In this document: one piece after another, positions 18,199-26,960 of the stretch | Layout of the letters: each line of letters begins with the position of its first letter | Position numbering within the stretch: the stretch's first letter is position 1 | Origin: Alkalicoccus luteus | Lineage (GTDB): Bacteria; Bacillota; Bacilli; Bacillales; Salisediminibacteriaceae | Strand: one strand, 5' to 3' | DNA length: 64,000 nucleotides | Assembly: GCA_052061695.1 (NCBI GenBank) | Contig: JBPZEY010000005.1 | Position numbers and translations under genes: made by a program | Notes under the pieces: model-generated | Seen by the model: only the letters and a program-made list of their open reading frames with translations | Told to the model about the DNA's origin: nothing | Database searches by the model: none

Positions 18199-18417
18199 TC
18201 AATGAATAGTCCCGGTTGCACCTTCCACCATTTGCTCATAAGCCGCCAGCGCCTGGTTGAACTCCTGCTGCAGTTCCTGCCGCTCTGCTGATGTAACGGA
18301 AACTGCCGCTTGTTCAGCGAGACAGCGCATGTACAACAGCATCTGCTCCAGCTGTTCATAGTGTCGGTCCAGACGCTTTACTTCTTCAAGCTGCATCTCG
18401 AGCATTTCTTTTTCCAC
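18199..18417 (-). CDS. Small helical protein, possible FliD2-specific chaperone
   Basis: 72 residues, entirely helical and charged, with heptad-like Leu spacing (LEMQLEEVKRLDRHYEQLEQ). GTG 18417 follows GGGGAG. Size and place immediately before fliD2, under a SigD-type promoter, suggest a chaperone similar to FliT. No family motif supports this, so it is inference. Confidence 0.55.
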   Translation of the reverse strand: MEKEMLEMQLEEVKRLDRHYEQLEQMLLYMRCLAEQAAVSVTSAERQELQQEFNQALAAYEQMVEGATGTIH

Positions 18418-18444
18418 AGCTATCTCCCCTCTCCCTCCTTCCTC

Positions 18445-18472
18445 GTATCGGCGCTGATCGCCTTCTCGTTAA
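18445..18472 (-). promoter_or_regulatory. SigD-type promoter for the small gene before fliD2
   Basis: TTAA, 16 bp, GCCGATAC on minus; the -10 is identical to that of flgM. Confidence 0.6.
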
Positions 18473-18539
18473 GGAGCAGGACCAATTTAAGGAAAAAATC
18501 ACGGAAAACATGATACGATCAGACAAAGGAGCTGATCAG

Positions 18540-19427
18540 ATGACATCTTACCATCCGATTGTAACGGCCGACTGGCTGCTGGAGCATTTGGACGATGACA
18601 ACGTGCGCGTTCTCGATGCCAGCGTACTGGCGGAGGAAACACCCGATGAATTCCGTGTCCATCCCGGCGCCGAGGCGTATCAGGAGGAGCATATTCCCGG
18701 CGCATTTTTCGCCGATCTTCTGACTGTTTTTTCCGACACGAAAGCCACTGTTCCACTCACGGCTGTCAGTCACGACGCATTTGTCACGCTGGCCCGCGGA
18801 CTCGGGATTCACGATGATACGACCGTCGTCATCTATGACCGAGGTCCGCTCGTCGATGCATCATTCACCTCATCCGACTGGGCCTCGAGGCTCTGGTGGC
18901 AGTTCCGGCTGGCCGGCCACGAAGACGTGTACGTTCTTGCATGCGGCCTGCCGCAGTGGAAAAAGCAGGCCGGACCACTTACCGATGAGATTCCGCTTGC
19001 TGCTGCCGGCACATTTACCGGATCCCATCGTCCGGAGCTGCTCGCTGATATTAACGACGTCAGACGGGCGATGCACGATGACCAGACCGTTATCATGAAC
19101 TGTCTGTCGCTGGAGGATTTCCGTGGGGAGTCTGGCCGCTATCCGCGTAAAGGTCACATCCCGGGAAGCACTCACGTGTTTTTTGGCGACTTAAGCCGTG
19201 AAGATGGGACATTACCGCTCCCGGAACGACTGCACGAACAGTTCCGGGAATCTGGCGTGCTCGATGCGGATAAGCGCGTGATCACATATTGCGGCGGCGG
19301 TGTAGCCGCGACATGGAACGCACTCGTGCTTACTTCACTCGGCCGTGAACCTGCCGTTTACGACGGTTCGCTGATGGAATGGACGAGTGATGACGCCAAT
19401 CCGCTGACACTGCCGGAAGACAGCTGA
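18540..19427 (+). CDS. Sulfurtransferase (two-domain rhodanese)
   Basis: 295 residues, two rhodanese domains: an N-terminal inactive one and a C-terminal one with active Cys251 in ITYCGGGVAA. It transfers sulfane sulfur from thiosulfate or 3-mercaptopyruvate to cyanide or a thiol acceptor; the GGGVAA loop does not settle the donor. No signal peptide. ATG 18540 follows AAAGGAGCTGATCAG; an in-frame ATG at 18510 has no ribosome site. Single gene with its own terminator. Confidence 0.9.
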   Translation: MTSYHPIVTADWLLEHLDDDNVRVLDASVLAEETPDEFRVHPGAEAYQEEHIPGAFFADLLTVFSDTKATVPLTAVSHDAFVTLARGLGIHDDTTVVIYDRGPLVDASFTSSDWASRLWWQFRLAGHEDVYVLACGLPQWKKQAGPLTDEIPLAAAGTFTGSHRPELLADINDVRRAMHDDQTVIMNCLSLEDFRGESGRYPRKGHIPGSTHVFFGDLSREDGTLPLPERLHEQFRESGVLDADKRVITYCGGGVAATWNALVLTSLGREPAVYDGSLMEWTSDDANPLTLPEDS

Positions 19428-19437
19428 ATGTAAAAAG

Positions 19438-19466
19438 AAGCCGTCCGGCGAATTCGGACGGCTTTC
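19438..19466 (+). terminator. Terminator after the sulfurtransferase gene
   Basis: AAGCCGTCCG / CGGACGGCTT, 7-base loop. A-run to the left gives a U-tract for the opposite strand, so it probably serves the convergent gene too. Confidence 0.75.
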
Positions 19467-19470
19467 ATGA

Positions 19471-19836
19471 TTACTGCCCCTGTGCGGACATTTTATCTAC
19501 TTGCTCACGAGCAAATTTGCCGGCCCACGGAAACTCATACCATTCGCCTTTATACGCCTTCACCATACAAAGGATCCAAATCACAAGCCCGACCGGTGCA
19601 AGCAGCGGTGCCAAAATCCAGCCAATAATCGGAATAAAGCTTAAGACGGTGTTCAAAATGAGAAATGCAACGGAAATGACAATCGACTGCATCGCATGAA
19701 ACCGGATAAATTTATTATCCTTTTCCAGAAACAAAAAGATCAGACCAGTGATGAACCCGAGTACATAGCTGAGCGTTGCGGCTGTGCTTTGCGTAAGGCC
19801 GGAGCTGCTGACGGGAGGAGAATTTTTCTCGGACAT
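19471..19836 (-). CDS. DUF4870-family small membrane protein
   Basis: 121 residues with three or four hydrophobic segments; LSYVLGFITGLIFLFLEKDN and the FIRFHAMQSIVI motif mark the DUF4870/Tic20-like family. Function unknown. ATG 19836 follows GGAGGGATCGATC; the upstream ATG at 19851 lacks a ribosome site. Confidence 0.8.
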   Translation of the reverse strand: MSEKNSPPVSSSGLTQSTAATLSYVLGFITGLIFLFLEKDNKFIRFHAMQSIVISVAFLILNTVLSFIPIIGWILAPLLAPVGLVIWILCMVKAYKGEWYEFPWAGKFAREQVDKMSAQGQ

Positions 19837-19947
19837 GATCGATCCCTCCAACTAATTGGATTCCGTGCAAACCATGTTGCTACTTGTATTTTATCATATA
19901 ACGAACGCTACTGTCACTTATATTTTGACTATTCAGATAACAAGAGA

Positions 19948-19967
19948 AAGAGGTGCTGCCACCTCTT
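19948..19967 (-). terminator. Hairpin after the YjfB-like gene
   Basis: Perfect AAGAGGTG / CACCTCTT stem with 4-base loop; following U-tract is weak (TCTCTT). Confidence 0.45.
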
Positions 19968-19979
19968 CCACCTGCGGGG

Positions 19980-20252
19980 TTAAATCCAGACGTCTACGAC
20001 ACCGCCAAGATACGGCTGCACGCTGCGAAGCTGCTCATCCACCTGCTGCTGCAGCAAATGACGCTGCTGCTCCCGCGCCGCTTCATCCTCCCGGCTGCTG
20101 CCGGCTTCCGCAGGCAGTTCTGCCCCGTCCACCGGGAGAACCGACCGTTCTTCCCCTGCCTTGTCTAAAAGCTGATGCTGCTGTATGGATTCTACCTGCT
20201 GCTGCGTCTGAAGCTGATTGACGGCAAGCGACATTCTCCCTACATCCAACAT
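19980..20252 (-). CDS. YjfB-like putative motility protein
   Basis: 90 residues. The N-terminus (MSLAVNQLQTQQQVESIQQH) resembles the YjfB family, small proteins seen near motility genes; the C-terminal half is Gln/Glu-rich helix. ATG 20252 follows AAAGGAGGG, while the open frame to 20324 has no such site. No SigD promoter is visible upstream, so the motility link is weak. Confidence 0.5.
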   Translation of the reverse strand: MLDVGRMSLAVNQLQTQQQVESIQQHQLLDKAGEERSVLPVDGAELPAEAGSSREDEAAREQQRHLLQQQVDEQLRSVQPYLGGVVDVWI

Positions 20253-20606
20253 AAGCCCTCCTTTCGCGGACAATCGTCCGTGCGGCCTGAACCGCATCTT
20301 TATCATACTAAAGATGTTCATCAAAAAGAATACAAGGATAGACCTGTTTCTCTAAAACGCAGTGCTGCTGCATTTATTTATTCTTTAAAACGAACACAAT
20401 CTGTTATGTTTCAGGATTCAGCGTTTTCTTTTCTGCAAAAAAGGTATGTAATAGATACGCACACAATTAATCGGAAAACGTATTTTCTGCCGCAGATCAC
20501 CACCATAGACCTACTATCAGGCGCCATATATACAGATCAAGCCGGACACTGCGTCCAGACCGGCAGGCGTAATTTCCTCACTTCTTTTTTTCTCTGCAGA
20601 AAACAC
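20253..20606. other. Gene-free spacer
   Basis: About 350 bases with no supported gene. A short GGAC/GTCC inverted repeat lies at the ribosome site of the YjfB-like gene; nothing else stands out. Confidence 0.4.
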
Positions 20607-20634
20607 TTGATTATTTTCACCTGTGCGTTATAAT
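20607..20634 (+). promoter_or_regulatory. Promoter for yyaC
   Basis: TTGATT, 16 bp, TATAAT, 40 bases before the start codon. Confidence 0.55.
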
Positions 20635-20674
20635 GAACTAAATCATATTCTTTATAACGAACGGAGGAGTACGA

Positions 20675-21301
20675 ATGAGCGAACATCTGCACAGGGAACA
20701 AATGCGCTACTTATGGGATTCACCTACTGCACTTCGTGAAATGACGGATTTTCTCATCCGCCGCCTTGCAGGGAGCACCAGGCCTGTTGTTCTCGTTTGT
20801 ATCGGGACAGACCGATCCACCGGAGATTCACTCGGTCCGCTTACGGGAACGCTGCTGAAAGAGCGATACTTAAAGCAAATGAACGTCTACGGCACGCTCG
20901 ATGAACCGGTCCATGCCAAAAATCTGCATGGCGTCATTGCCGGGATTGAAGCAGAATACGACGACCCTTTTATCATCGCCGTTGATGCCTGTCTCGGCCG
21001 CCGTCAAAATGTAGGAACGGTCGTGGTCGGAGACGGCCCGCTGTATCCAGGTTCGGCGCTGAGCAGAGAGCTGCCGCCGGTCGGCAACATGCACATCACC
21101 GGAATCGTAAATGTCGCCGGCTTTATGGAGCTGTCTGTGCTCCAAAATACGCGGCTGCACACGGTGATGAACATCGCAAAGCTGATTGCCTCTGCGATCA
21201 AATATACCGACTGGAAGCTTCACCGGGAAAGCGAAGCGGTCCATGAGGAGCATACGAACGTCGTTCTGTTTAAACGGAACGAAAAAACAGCCGAGGTGTA
21301 A
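20675..21301 (+). CDS. yyaC: Spore protease YyaC (GPR-like)
   Basis: 208 residues. VCIGTDRSTGDSLGPLTGT near residue 48, AVDACLGRRQNVG near 105 and GNMHITGIVNVAGFME near 140 are the conserved blocks of the YyaC/DUF1256 family, related to the germination protease that degrades small acid-soluble spore proteins. Cytoplasmic. GGAGGAG precedes ATG 20675. Its presence supports a spore-forming host. Confidence 0.92.
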   Translation: MSEHLHREQMRYLWDSPTALREMTDFLIRRLAGSTRPVVLVCIGTDRSTGDSLGPLTGTLLKERYLKQMNVYGTLDEPVHAKNLHGVIAGIEAEYDDPFIIAVDACLGRRQNVGTVVVGDGPLYPGSALSRELPPVGNMHITGIVNVAGFMELSVLQNTRLHTVMNIAKLIASAIKYTDWKLHRESEAVHEEHTNVVLFKRNEKTAEV

Positions 21302-21330
21302 CAAACGGCTGCAGTATTAACAGCTTGATG

Positions 21331-21378
21331 AAGCCCGGATCATTCTGTCATCATTGCAGAATCATCGCGGGCTTTTTT
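21331..21378 (+). terminator. Terminator after yyaC
   Basis: AAGCCCG..CGGGCTT with inner ATTCTG/CAGAAT pairing, then TTTTTT. Confidence 0.8.
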
Positions 21379-21553
21379 CTGTGCTGATCACTACGTAGAT
21401 AACGCTACCGTTTAATCGCATGGCATCCTATCGCTATCTGCTGAAATATGAAAAACTATGAGAAAGTACCAACTTATGTTTAGTGACTCCGTGAGAGTGA
21501 AATAGCCTGTCGTAAGTGCTATCATTACTTATTACTAGGAGGATGTATTATTT

Positions 21554-21790
21554 ATGAAAAAATCACTTAAACTTACAGCAGCAACAGGCATGATCGCAGC
21601 AGGGGTACTCGCAGGCTGCGGAAACGATGTCGACAACGGAATCGACAACAACGGTGATGGATTGAACAACAACGGTACAGAAGAAAACGCAGATATCGAT
21701 AACGATGCTGGCGATAACAATGCAATGAACGACGATGACGATGATGACGACATGATGAACGACGATGACGATGACGACGATGATATGTAA
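21554..21790 (+). CDS. Small lipoprotein with poly-Asp tail
   Basis: 78 residues. Lipoprotein signal: MKKSLKLTAATGMIAAGV, lipobox LAGC with Cys22. The mature part is almost only Asp, Asn, Gly and Glu, ending in two runs of seven and eight Asp separated by MMN. AGGAGG lies ten bases before ATG 21554 and a terminator follows, so it is a complete gene. The mature chain would be an unfolded, strongly negative tether on the outer face of the membrane. Cation binding or hydration is possible; no known family. Confidence 0.8.
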   Translation: MKKSLKLTAATGMIAAGVLAGCGNDVDNGIDNNGDGLNNNGTEENADIDNDAGDNNAMNDDDDDDDMMNDDDDDDDDM

Positions 21791-21807
21791 GCAGCTTCAC
21801 CAGCCAG

Positions 21808-21837
21808 GCGCGCCGGAACTTCCGGCGTGCTTTTTTT
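21808..21837 (+). terminator. Terminator after the poly-Asp lipoprotein
   Basis: CGCCGGAA / CCGG-rich stem with T7. Confidence 0.8.
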
Positions 21838-21896
21838 ATGTCATCCACTGTTGTCACCTGTCACTAAAAAAATACGGGTAAAAACAAACAAAATAC

Positions 21897-21925
21897 TTGA
21901 AAGTCAAAGATAGTCAAACTATAAT
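21897..21925 (+). promoter_or_regulatory. SigA promoter of clpE
   Basis: TTGAAA, 17 bp, TATAAT; the spacer is made of a CtsR box. Confidence 0.85.
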
Positions 21926-21944
21926 ATAGTCAAAGATAGTCAAA
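21902..21944 (+). promoter_or_regulatory. Two CtsR operators
   Basis: AGTCAAAGATAGTCAAA occurs twice, at 21902-21918 and 21928-21944, identical copies of the CtsR heptad repeat. One covers the -35/-10 spacer, the other lies just after the -10, so CtsR would fully block initiation until heat or protein stress. Confidence 0.92.
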
Positions 21945-21981
21945 GTCAGACTTTGATGATATTAGAAGGAGGTTATCGATT

Positions 21982-24081
21982 ATGAAATGCCAACACTGCC
22001 AACAGCGTCAAGCTGCCATTCACGTAAGATTACAGCATAACGAAAACGTTCAGGATATGCGCCTTTGCCACGTTTGCTTTCAGGAGCTGAGGTCCCGGGC
22101 TCCTCAGTCACCTACTATGGGCGGAGGGTTTTCCGGCAGCGGTCCGGCAGACGCCGGATTTCAGGCGCCTCCGGAAGCACCCGCGAAAGATCAGGGTGTG
22201 CTCGATGAGCTCGGAACGAACGTCACTGACGCTGCCCGCGCCGGTTTGATTGACCCGGTAATAGGCCGGGACAAAGAAGTGAAGCGAGTCGCAGAAATTT
22301 TAAACCGCCGTACGAAAAACAACCCGGTGCTGATCGGTGAGCCAGGTGTCGGTAAAACGGCCGTTGCCGAAGGTCTTGCGTTAAAAATTGCTTCCGGCGA
22401 TGTCCCGGCTAAGCTGAAAAACAAGCAGGTGTACCTGCTCGACATGGCATCGCTCGTAGCTGATACCGGCATCCGCGGTCAGTTTGAAGAGCGGATGAAG
22501 CAGCTGATCAATGAGGTGCAGGAACGCCAGGATGTGCTCCTGTTTATTGATGAAATTCATCAGGTGGCCGGAGCAGGCAAAGCTGAAGGCTCTATGGATG
22601 CCGGAAACATCTTAAAACCGGCCCTCGCCCGCGGCGGCCTGCAGGTTATTGGCGCCACAACATTGAAAGAATACCGTCAAATTGAAAAAGACGGTGCGCT
22701 GGAGCGCCGTTTTCAGCCGGTGATGGTCAATGAGCCGTCGCTGGAGGAAGCACTGACCATTTTAGAAGGGTTAAAAGAAAAATACGAAGATTACCACGCT
22801 GTTTCCTTTACCGATGAGGCACTGCAGGCGTGCGTAAAGCTGTCCGACCGCTACATTCAGGACCGCTTCCTGCCGGACAAAGCAATCGATCTGATGGACG
22901 AGGCCGGCGCAAGAACAAACCTGCAGAACGGCGGCATAACGCTCAGCGAAGCCGAAGAACGACTCACTCAGCTGGCAGCTGAGAAGGAAAAGGCATTGAA
23001 AAAAGAGGATTACGAAACGGCTGCCAAGCTTCGCGACGAAGAAGAAGCGCTTGAAAAACACGTGAAACAGGCCGAGCCGGATGAAAAAACAGCGATCACC
23101 GCCGATGTGATTCAGCATATTATTGAGGAAAAAACCGGTATTCCAGTCGGCAAGCTTCAGGATAACGAAGCGTCCAAAATGAAGCACCTCGCCGAATCGT
23201 TAAGCGGCAGCGTCATCGGCCAGGAAGAAGCGGTGCAGCAGGTGGCAAAAGCCGTTCGCCGCTCCAGAGCCGGTCTTAAATCCAAGCACCGGCCGATCGG
23301 TTCGTTTCTGTTCGTCGGTCCGACCGGTGTCGGAAAGACTGAGCTGACAAAAACCTTAGCGAAAGAAATGTTCGGCACGAAAGAGGCGATGCACCGTCTT
23401 GATATGAGCGAGTATATGGAAAAGCACGCCGTTTCTAAACTGATCGGCTCTCCTCCCGGCTACGTCGGCCACGAAGAAGCCGGTCAGCTGACCGAAAAAG
23501 TGCGCCGCAATCCGTATTCCATTATTTTGCTGGATGAGATTGAAAAGGCGCATCCGGACGTGCAGCATATGTTCCTGCAGATCATGGAAGACGGGCGTCT
23601 TACCGACAGCCAGGGACGCACCGTCAGCTTCAAGGATACCGTGATCATCATGACGAGCAACGCTGGAACGGGTGCTTCCCAGCAGGAGCCGATCGGCTTC
23701 GGAGAAAGCGACTCTGTCCGCGAGCAGAACCTCATGGAAAAGCTGTCCGGCTACTTCAAGCCGGAGTTCCTGAACCGGTTTGACGCGATTATTTCGTTCA
23801 ACCATCTGGAGCAGGAGCACCTCGTGTCGATCGTCGACTTGATGATCAGCGAGCTGAACGAAACGCTCGCCGACCAGGAGCTGACGCTTACAATCAGCGA
23901 CGAAGCAAAACGAAAGCTTGCGGAGATAGGCTACAACCGCGCGTTCGGTGCCCGACCGCTTCGCAGAACGATTCAGCACGAAGTCGAAGACCGCATCACC
24001 GATCTGATTTTGGATCACGACGATCTGACAACAATCCGCGTCGATGTGAAAGACGAGGCGATCACCGTCGTAAAAGCATAG
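21982..24081 (+). CDS. clpE: ATP-dependent Clp protease ATPase subunit ClpE
   Basis: 699 residues; Hsp100 unfoldase that feeds damaged proteins to ClpP. N-terminal zinc finger (Cys3, Cys6, Cys29, Cys32) identifies ClpE rather than ClpC. AAA module 1 with Walker A GEPGVGKT from 119, a UVR-type coiled-coil insert around 330-365, AAA module 2 with Walker A GPTGVGKT from 446, then the ClpB-type D2 small domain. AGGAGG precedes ATG 21982. Regulation by CtsR is directly visible upstream. Single gene. Confidence 0.97.
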   Translation: MKCQHCQQRQAAIHVRLQHNENVQDMRLCHVCFQELRSRAPQSPTMGGGFSGSGPADAGFQAPPEAPAKDQGVLDELGTNVTDAARAGLIDPVIGRDKEVKRVAEILNRRTKNNPVLIGEPGVGKTAVAEGLALKIASGDVPAKLKNKQVYLLDMASLVADTGIRGQFEERMKQLINEVQERQDVLLFIDEIHQVAGAGKAEGSMDAGNILKPALARGGLQVIGATTLKEYRQIEKDGALERRFQPVMVNEPSLEEALTILEGLKEKYEDYHAVSFTDEALQACVKLSDRYIQDRFLPDKAIDLMDEAGARTNLQNGGITLSEAEERLTQLAAEKEKALKKEDYETAAKLRDEEEALEKHVKQAEPDEKTAITADVIQHIIEEKTGIPVGKLQDNEASKMKHLAESLSGSVIGQEEAVQQVAKAVRRSRAGLKSKHRPIGSFLFVGPTGVGKTELTKTLAKEMFGTKEAMHRLDMSEYMEKHAVSKLIGSPPGYVGHEEAGQLTEKVRRNPYSIILLDEIEKAHPDVQHMFLQIMEDGRLTDSQGRTVSFKDTVIIMTSNAGTGASQQEPIGFGESDSVREQNLMEKLSGYFKPEFLNRFDAIISFNHLEQEHLVSIVDLMISELNETLADQELTLTISDEAKRKLAEIGYNRAFGARPLRRTIQHEVEDRITDLILDHDDLTTIRVDVKDEAITVVKA

Positions 24082-24088
24082 CCAAAAC

Positions 24089-24120
24089 GCCCCGGGTTGA
24101 AATCAAACCCGGGGCATTTC
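24089..24120 (+). terminator. Terminator after clpE
   Basis: Perfect GCCCCGGGTT / AACCCGGGGC stem, 7-base loop, ATTTCTTTG. Confidence 0.8.
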
Positions 24121-24420
24121 TTTGTGATTTATTTTTTTCGCTGATCAGACCATCCGGGGGCTTTTCGTTTCAGCCACCGACCTCCCGCGAGAAGCTCTGC
24201 CCGGCTTCGCTCGCGCATGCAAGTCGATTGTTCATTTTGCCCTGCGTTACGTTACAATTGCAAGGTCTTAAGTTATTTTATCTGCTAAGTTGCTTCAATC
24301 ATTTTAACCGCTCGCTATTGTGTTAGAAGAAACAGCTTCCAGCAGCTTCACATACACAAAAACCGTCTACAGCCTGAACCTGGGCCGTTTTGATGCGCAA
24401 AAGTCCGTTACAAGCTGCTT
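24121..24420. other. Gene-free spacer
   Basis: About 300 bases between converging genes; no gene, clear terminator for the minus-strand gene or known repeat could be supported. Confidence 0.4.
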
Positions 24421-26025
24421 CTACTGCATTTCGTTATGCATCTGCTTCAGCAGGCCTAAAAAGCTGGAGACGCTGTGCTGCGTGAAGTCATTGCGAATTT
24501 CGTAGCTGTCGAGACTCGTGTGCACCGCTCCGATGCAGAGCGGCTTATAGTCATAGAACATCACGCTCTCCCGCCTATACTGCATGCGCAGCTGAAACAG
24601 GATGCCGGCCTTCGCTGCCTCTATGCAGCGCCGCTGCAAGTCCGTATCTCCAACGCGTTCAGCGAGTGCTGCCAGTGAGGATAAGCCTTCACTGCGGCAG
24701 GCAGTCGGCGTGGAACGAGGGGTCCCTTTCATGTCATAGGATCCGTGCCAATCCGGGTCTTCAGTTTTTTCCAGCCGCTGTGCATCCATGATCGCTTCTC
24801 CGATAAAATACGCGTGGTCCACGTAGATTTGCTTTGGGCGCAGCGGATACAGGTCATTTAACGCATACAGCAGCCAGTGATCGTGTGGAATCGACTTTTT
24901 GTCCGCGTCACGATCGCGGTCGTTGATTAAGTAATGCGCTTCGTCTTCTGCTGCATCGAGCCAACGCTCATCGCCATCATGGTGATAAAGGCGCACCAGG
25001 CCAAGAATCGCTTCACCAGGATAGTAGTCCGACGTAAACGGCGAAGCCTTCCCTGACTTAAAGGACATTTTATGAATGGCAAATTTCTTCGTTTCATCCT
25101 GCGTCGCGAGCATCCATTCGGCCAGCCCCTGCATCACAGGAAGAAACTGTTTGTCTCCTGTCACATCGATATACTGGCTTAACGCGAGCAGCGCAAGACC
25201 GTGCCCGCCCAGCTTGATTTCGTCTTTATGAACGAGTGCCTTTACGCTTCGTCCGTTTACGGTTACCGGCTCCACGTGCCGGACGAGAAAACGCACCGCT
25301 TTTTCTGCGTGCCGGAGAAGGTCCGCTTCATTCGTATGGGCATACGTCTGCAGCATCGCATATACGGTTCCCGCGTGCCGCAGCATATTGTAGGCGGTTG
25401 ATACCTCATTTGTCACCGGATTAAACGCGTAGACGAACTGTCCCTGGCTGCTCACCGCGTGCTGAAAGTAATGCGTCGCAGCCGCTCTCACTGCGTCCTC
25501 CAGCACTGCTTCAGTCAGCTTTTCGTGCGACCTTCTGCCGCGAAACAGCGGACGCACGCCATCTTCGCTACAGAACCATGCATCCGTTTCAAACACGTGC
25601 ACCTGAAGCCATTCTTCGGATACAAGCTCTTTGTATGTATGCCAGTCCTCAGAACGCCCGCGCTGTGGCAGCGCATGGAGCAGCGCCTCGCGGTTCAGCT
25701 TTCCTTTGACGATCATGCCATAGGCTTCCACTTCGTCCGGGAGAACATACAAATCTTCGCCAATCAAAAGACCGTGCTTTCTCGGAGTGTAGATGATCTT
25801 CGTTTTTGATACAGAGGTAAGCGCCTGCGCCCCGGAAGCCGGCTTCACGTTTTTAACGACGTCGATTCTCATCGCTTCAGCCCCTGCCGCTTTCTGATAC
25901 GCTTGTCCGCGGAACGGCTGCACGCTGGCCCGCCCCGCCCCATGATCCGTCGACACGAGGACGACGGAGTCCTCCTGGATCGCTGCTTCTTTCTGTACGA
26001 CCTGCTTCAGCTTTTCCCAGCTCAC
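24421..26025 (-). CDS. Six-hairpin (alpha/alpha barrel) type protein, function unknown
   Basis: 534 residues, no signal peptide. The C-terminal ~330 residues show the repeating helical-hairpin pattern of (alpha/alpha)6 barrels (AYNMLRHAGTVYAMLQTY, GGHGLALLALSQY, YYPGEAILGLVRLY, RSEGLSSLAALAERV), as in several glycosidase, lyase and epimerase folds. The N-terminal ~190 residues are a separate domain that I cannot name. GTG 26025 has AAGGAG eight bases upstream; the longer frame to 26085 covers the terminator of the preceding gene. Substrate unknown, sugar-related by fold only. Confidence 0.7.
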   Translation of the reverse strand: MSWEKLKQVVQKEAAIQEDSVVLVSTDHGAGRASVQPFRGQAYQKAAGAEAMRIDVVKNVKPASGAQALTSVSKTKIIYTPRKHGLLIGEDLYVLPDEVEAYGMIVKGKLNREALLHALPQRGRSEDWHTYKELVSEEWLQVHVFETDAWFCSEDGVRPLFRGRRSHEKLTEAVLEDAVRAAATHYFQHAVSSQGQFVYAFNPVTNEVSTAYNMLRHAGTVYAMLQTYAHTNEADLLRHAEKAVRFLVRHVEPVTVNGRSVKALVHKDEIKLGGHGLALLALSQYIDVTGDKQFLPVMQGLAEWMLATQDETKKFAIHKMSFKSGKASPFTSDYYPGEAILGLVRLYHHDGDERWLDAAEDEAHYLINDRDRDADKKSIPHDHWLLYALNDLYPLRPKQIYVDHAYFIGEAIMDAQRLEKTEDPDWHGSYDMKGTPRSTPTACRSEGLSSLAALAERVGDTDLQRRCIEAAKAGILFQLRMQYRRESVMFYDYKPLCIGAVHTSLDSYEIRNDFTQHSVSSFLGLLKQMHNEMQ

Positions 26026-26054
26026 AAAACCCGCTCCTTCTCTACGCAGAAATA

Positions 26055-26077
26055 CCGGTCCGGAATAACCGGACCGG
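26055..26077 (-). terminator. Hairpin between lipoprotein and six-hairpin gene
   Basis: CCGGTCCGG / CCGGACCGG, 5-base loop, weak U-tract (TATTTCT). Confidence 0.5.
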
Positions 26078-26085
26078 CTGCTCAT

Positions 26086-26691
26086 TTATTCTTCGTCTTC
26101 TACTTCCAGTTCGTCATCATCAAAAAACTCAATTTCCACTTCAAACTCCTCGTAGCCTTCTTCAATGCCGAATGCATTCATGACTTGATCCATAACTTCA
26201 TCATCCGAGCTGTCTGCATCAAGATCAAGCTCTGTCAGCGGACCTTCCAGCTCTTCAAGCGCACCTTCCCCGGTCAGGCTCAGCTCATCACCGTCACGGC
26301 TGTCTTCGATCTGCGCTTCCGGAGTTCCGTCATTGTATTCGTACTCGGCTTCATATTCCTGATCACCGTAGTCGACATCGAGATCAAATTCATAGAAATT
26401 CAGATCTTCGTACCAGTCACTGGCCGCTTCTTCATTTCCCTCATCGCTTTCTTCCTCGTTATCTTCCACCTCGCCGTCGACGTCGTCGTTTCCTTCACCT
26501 ACGAAGTCGTTCTCATCTTCTTCGTCATCCTCAGTTTCCGTCTGGCTCTGCGGGCTGTTGTCATCGGTCTGACCCGTATTTGTCGCATCCATTTCGTTCT
26601 CTGAAATATCTAGTCCATTATTATCTTCTCCGCACGCACTCAATACGAGCGCTGCAGCTAGTGTTCCAGTTGTCAGCAGTGTCTTTTTCAT
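26086..26691 (-). CDS. YusW-like acidic lipoprotein
   Basis: 201 residues. Signal peptide with lipobox LSAC (Cys20). Residues ~30-90 are a low-complexity Glu/Asp linker; residues ~95-195 follow the YusW-like pattern (FYEFDLDVDYGDQEYEAEYEY, then LEELEGPLTELDLDADSS and FEVEIEFFDDDELEVEDE). Overall extremely acidic, as expected for secreted proteins in salt. Anchored to the outer face of the membrane; function unknown. Confidence 0.8.
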   Translation of the reverse strand: MKKTLLTTGTLAAALVLSACGEDNNGLDISENEMDATNTGQTDDNSPQSQTETEDDEEDENDFVGEGNDDVDGEVEDNEEESDEGNEEAASDWYEDLNFYEFDLDVDYGDQEYEAEYEYNDGTPEAQIEDSRDGDELSLTGEGALEELEGPLTELDLDADSSDDEVMDQVMNAFGIEEGYEEFEVEIEFFDDDELEVEDEE

Positions 26692-26914
26692 AATCGCTTC
26701 CTCCTCAAAATAACTAAGTCACAGTCATTATTTCCTGAAAGAGGGAATTGTAAACATATGACCCAGGTCGATGGATAAAGCGCGAATGGTTCAATGCATG
26801 TTCCTGGTATCCATCATCACACTTTGTCTGCTTTCTCGGTAAATTCTTTCGCATCATTTCCAGCCTTTGATCATGGACAGAGACGCTGTGAAACGTTGAC
26901 CTACCTCGTGCAAT

Positions 26915-26950
26915 CAAACAAAACCACGGCCGAGGGGGTATCGACCGTGG
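26915..26950 (-). terminator. Terminator after nagZ
   Basis: CCACGGCCGA / TCGACCGTGG stem (26924-26950), then TTTTGTTTG on minus. Confidence 0.8.
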
Positions 26951-26960
26951 CTTGGTGTGC

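Noticed and set aside
17303..18205. 300-codon plus frame over fliD2
   Set aside because: Cys/Arg-rich shadow antisense to a clear FliD gene.
20175..20633. 152-codon plus frame before yyaC
   Set aside because: Basic, low-quality translation overlapping the start of the YjfB-like gene; no ribosome site.
21573..21857. His/Arg-rich minus frame opposite the poly-Asp lipoprotein
   Set aside because: Produced by reading Asp codon runs backwards; no start site.
25903..26604. 233-codon hydrophobic plus frame
   Set aside because: Antisense to the acidic YusW lipoprotein; acidic codons reversed give a false hydrophobic protein.
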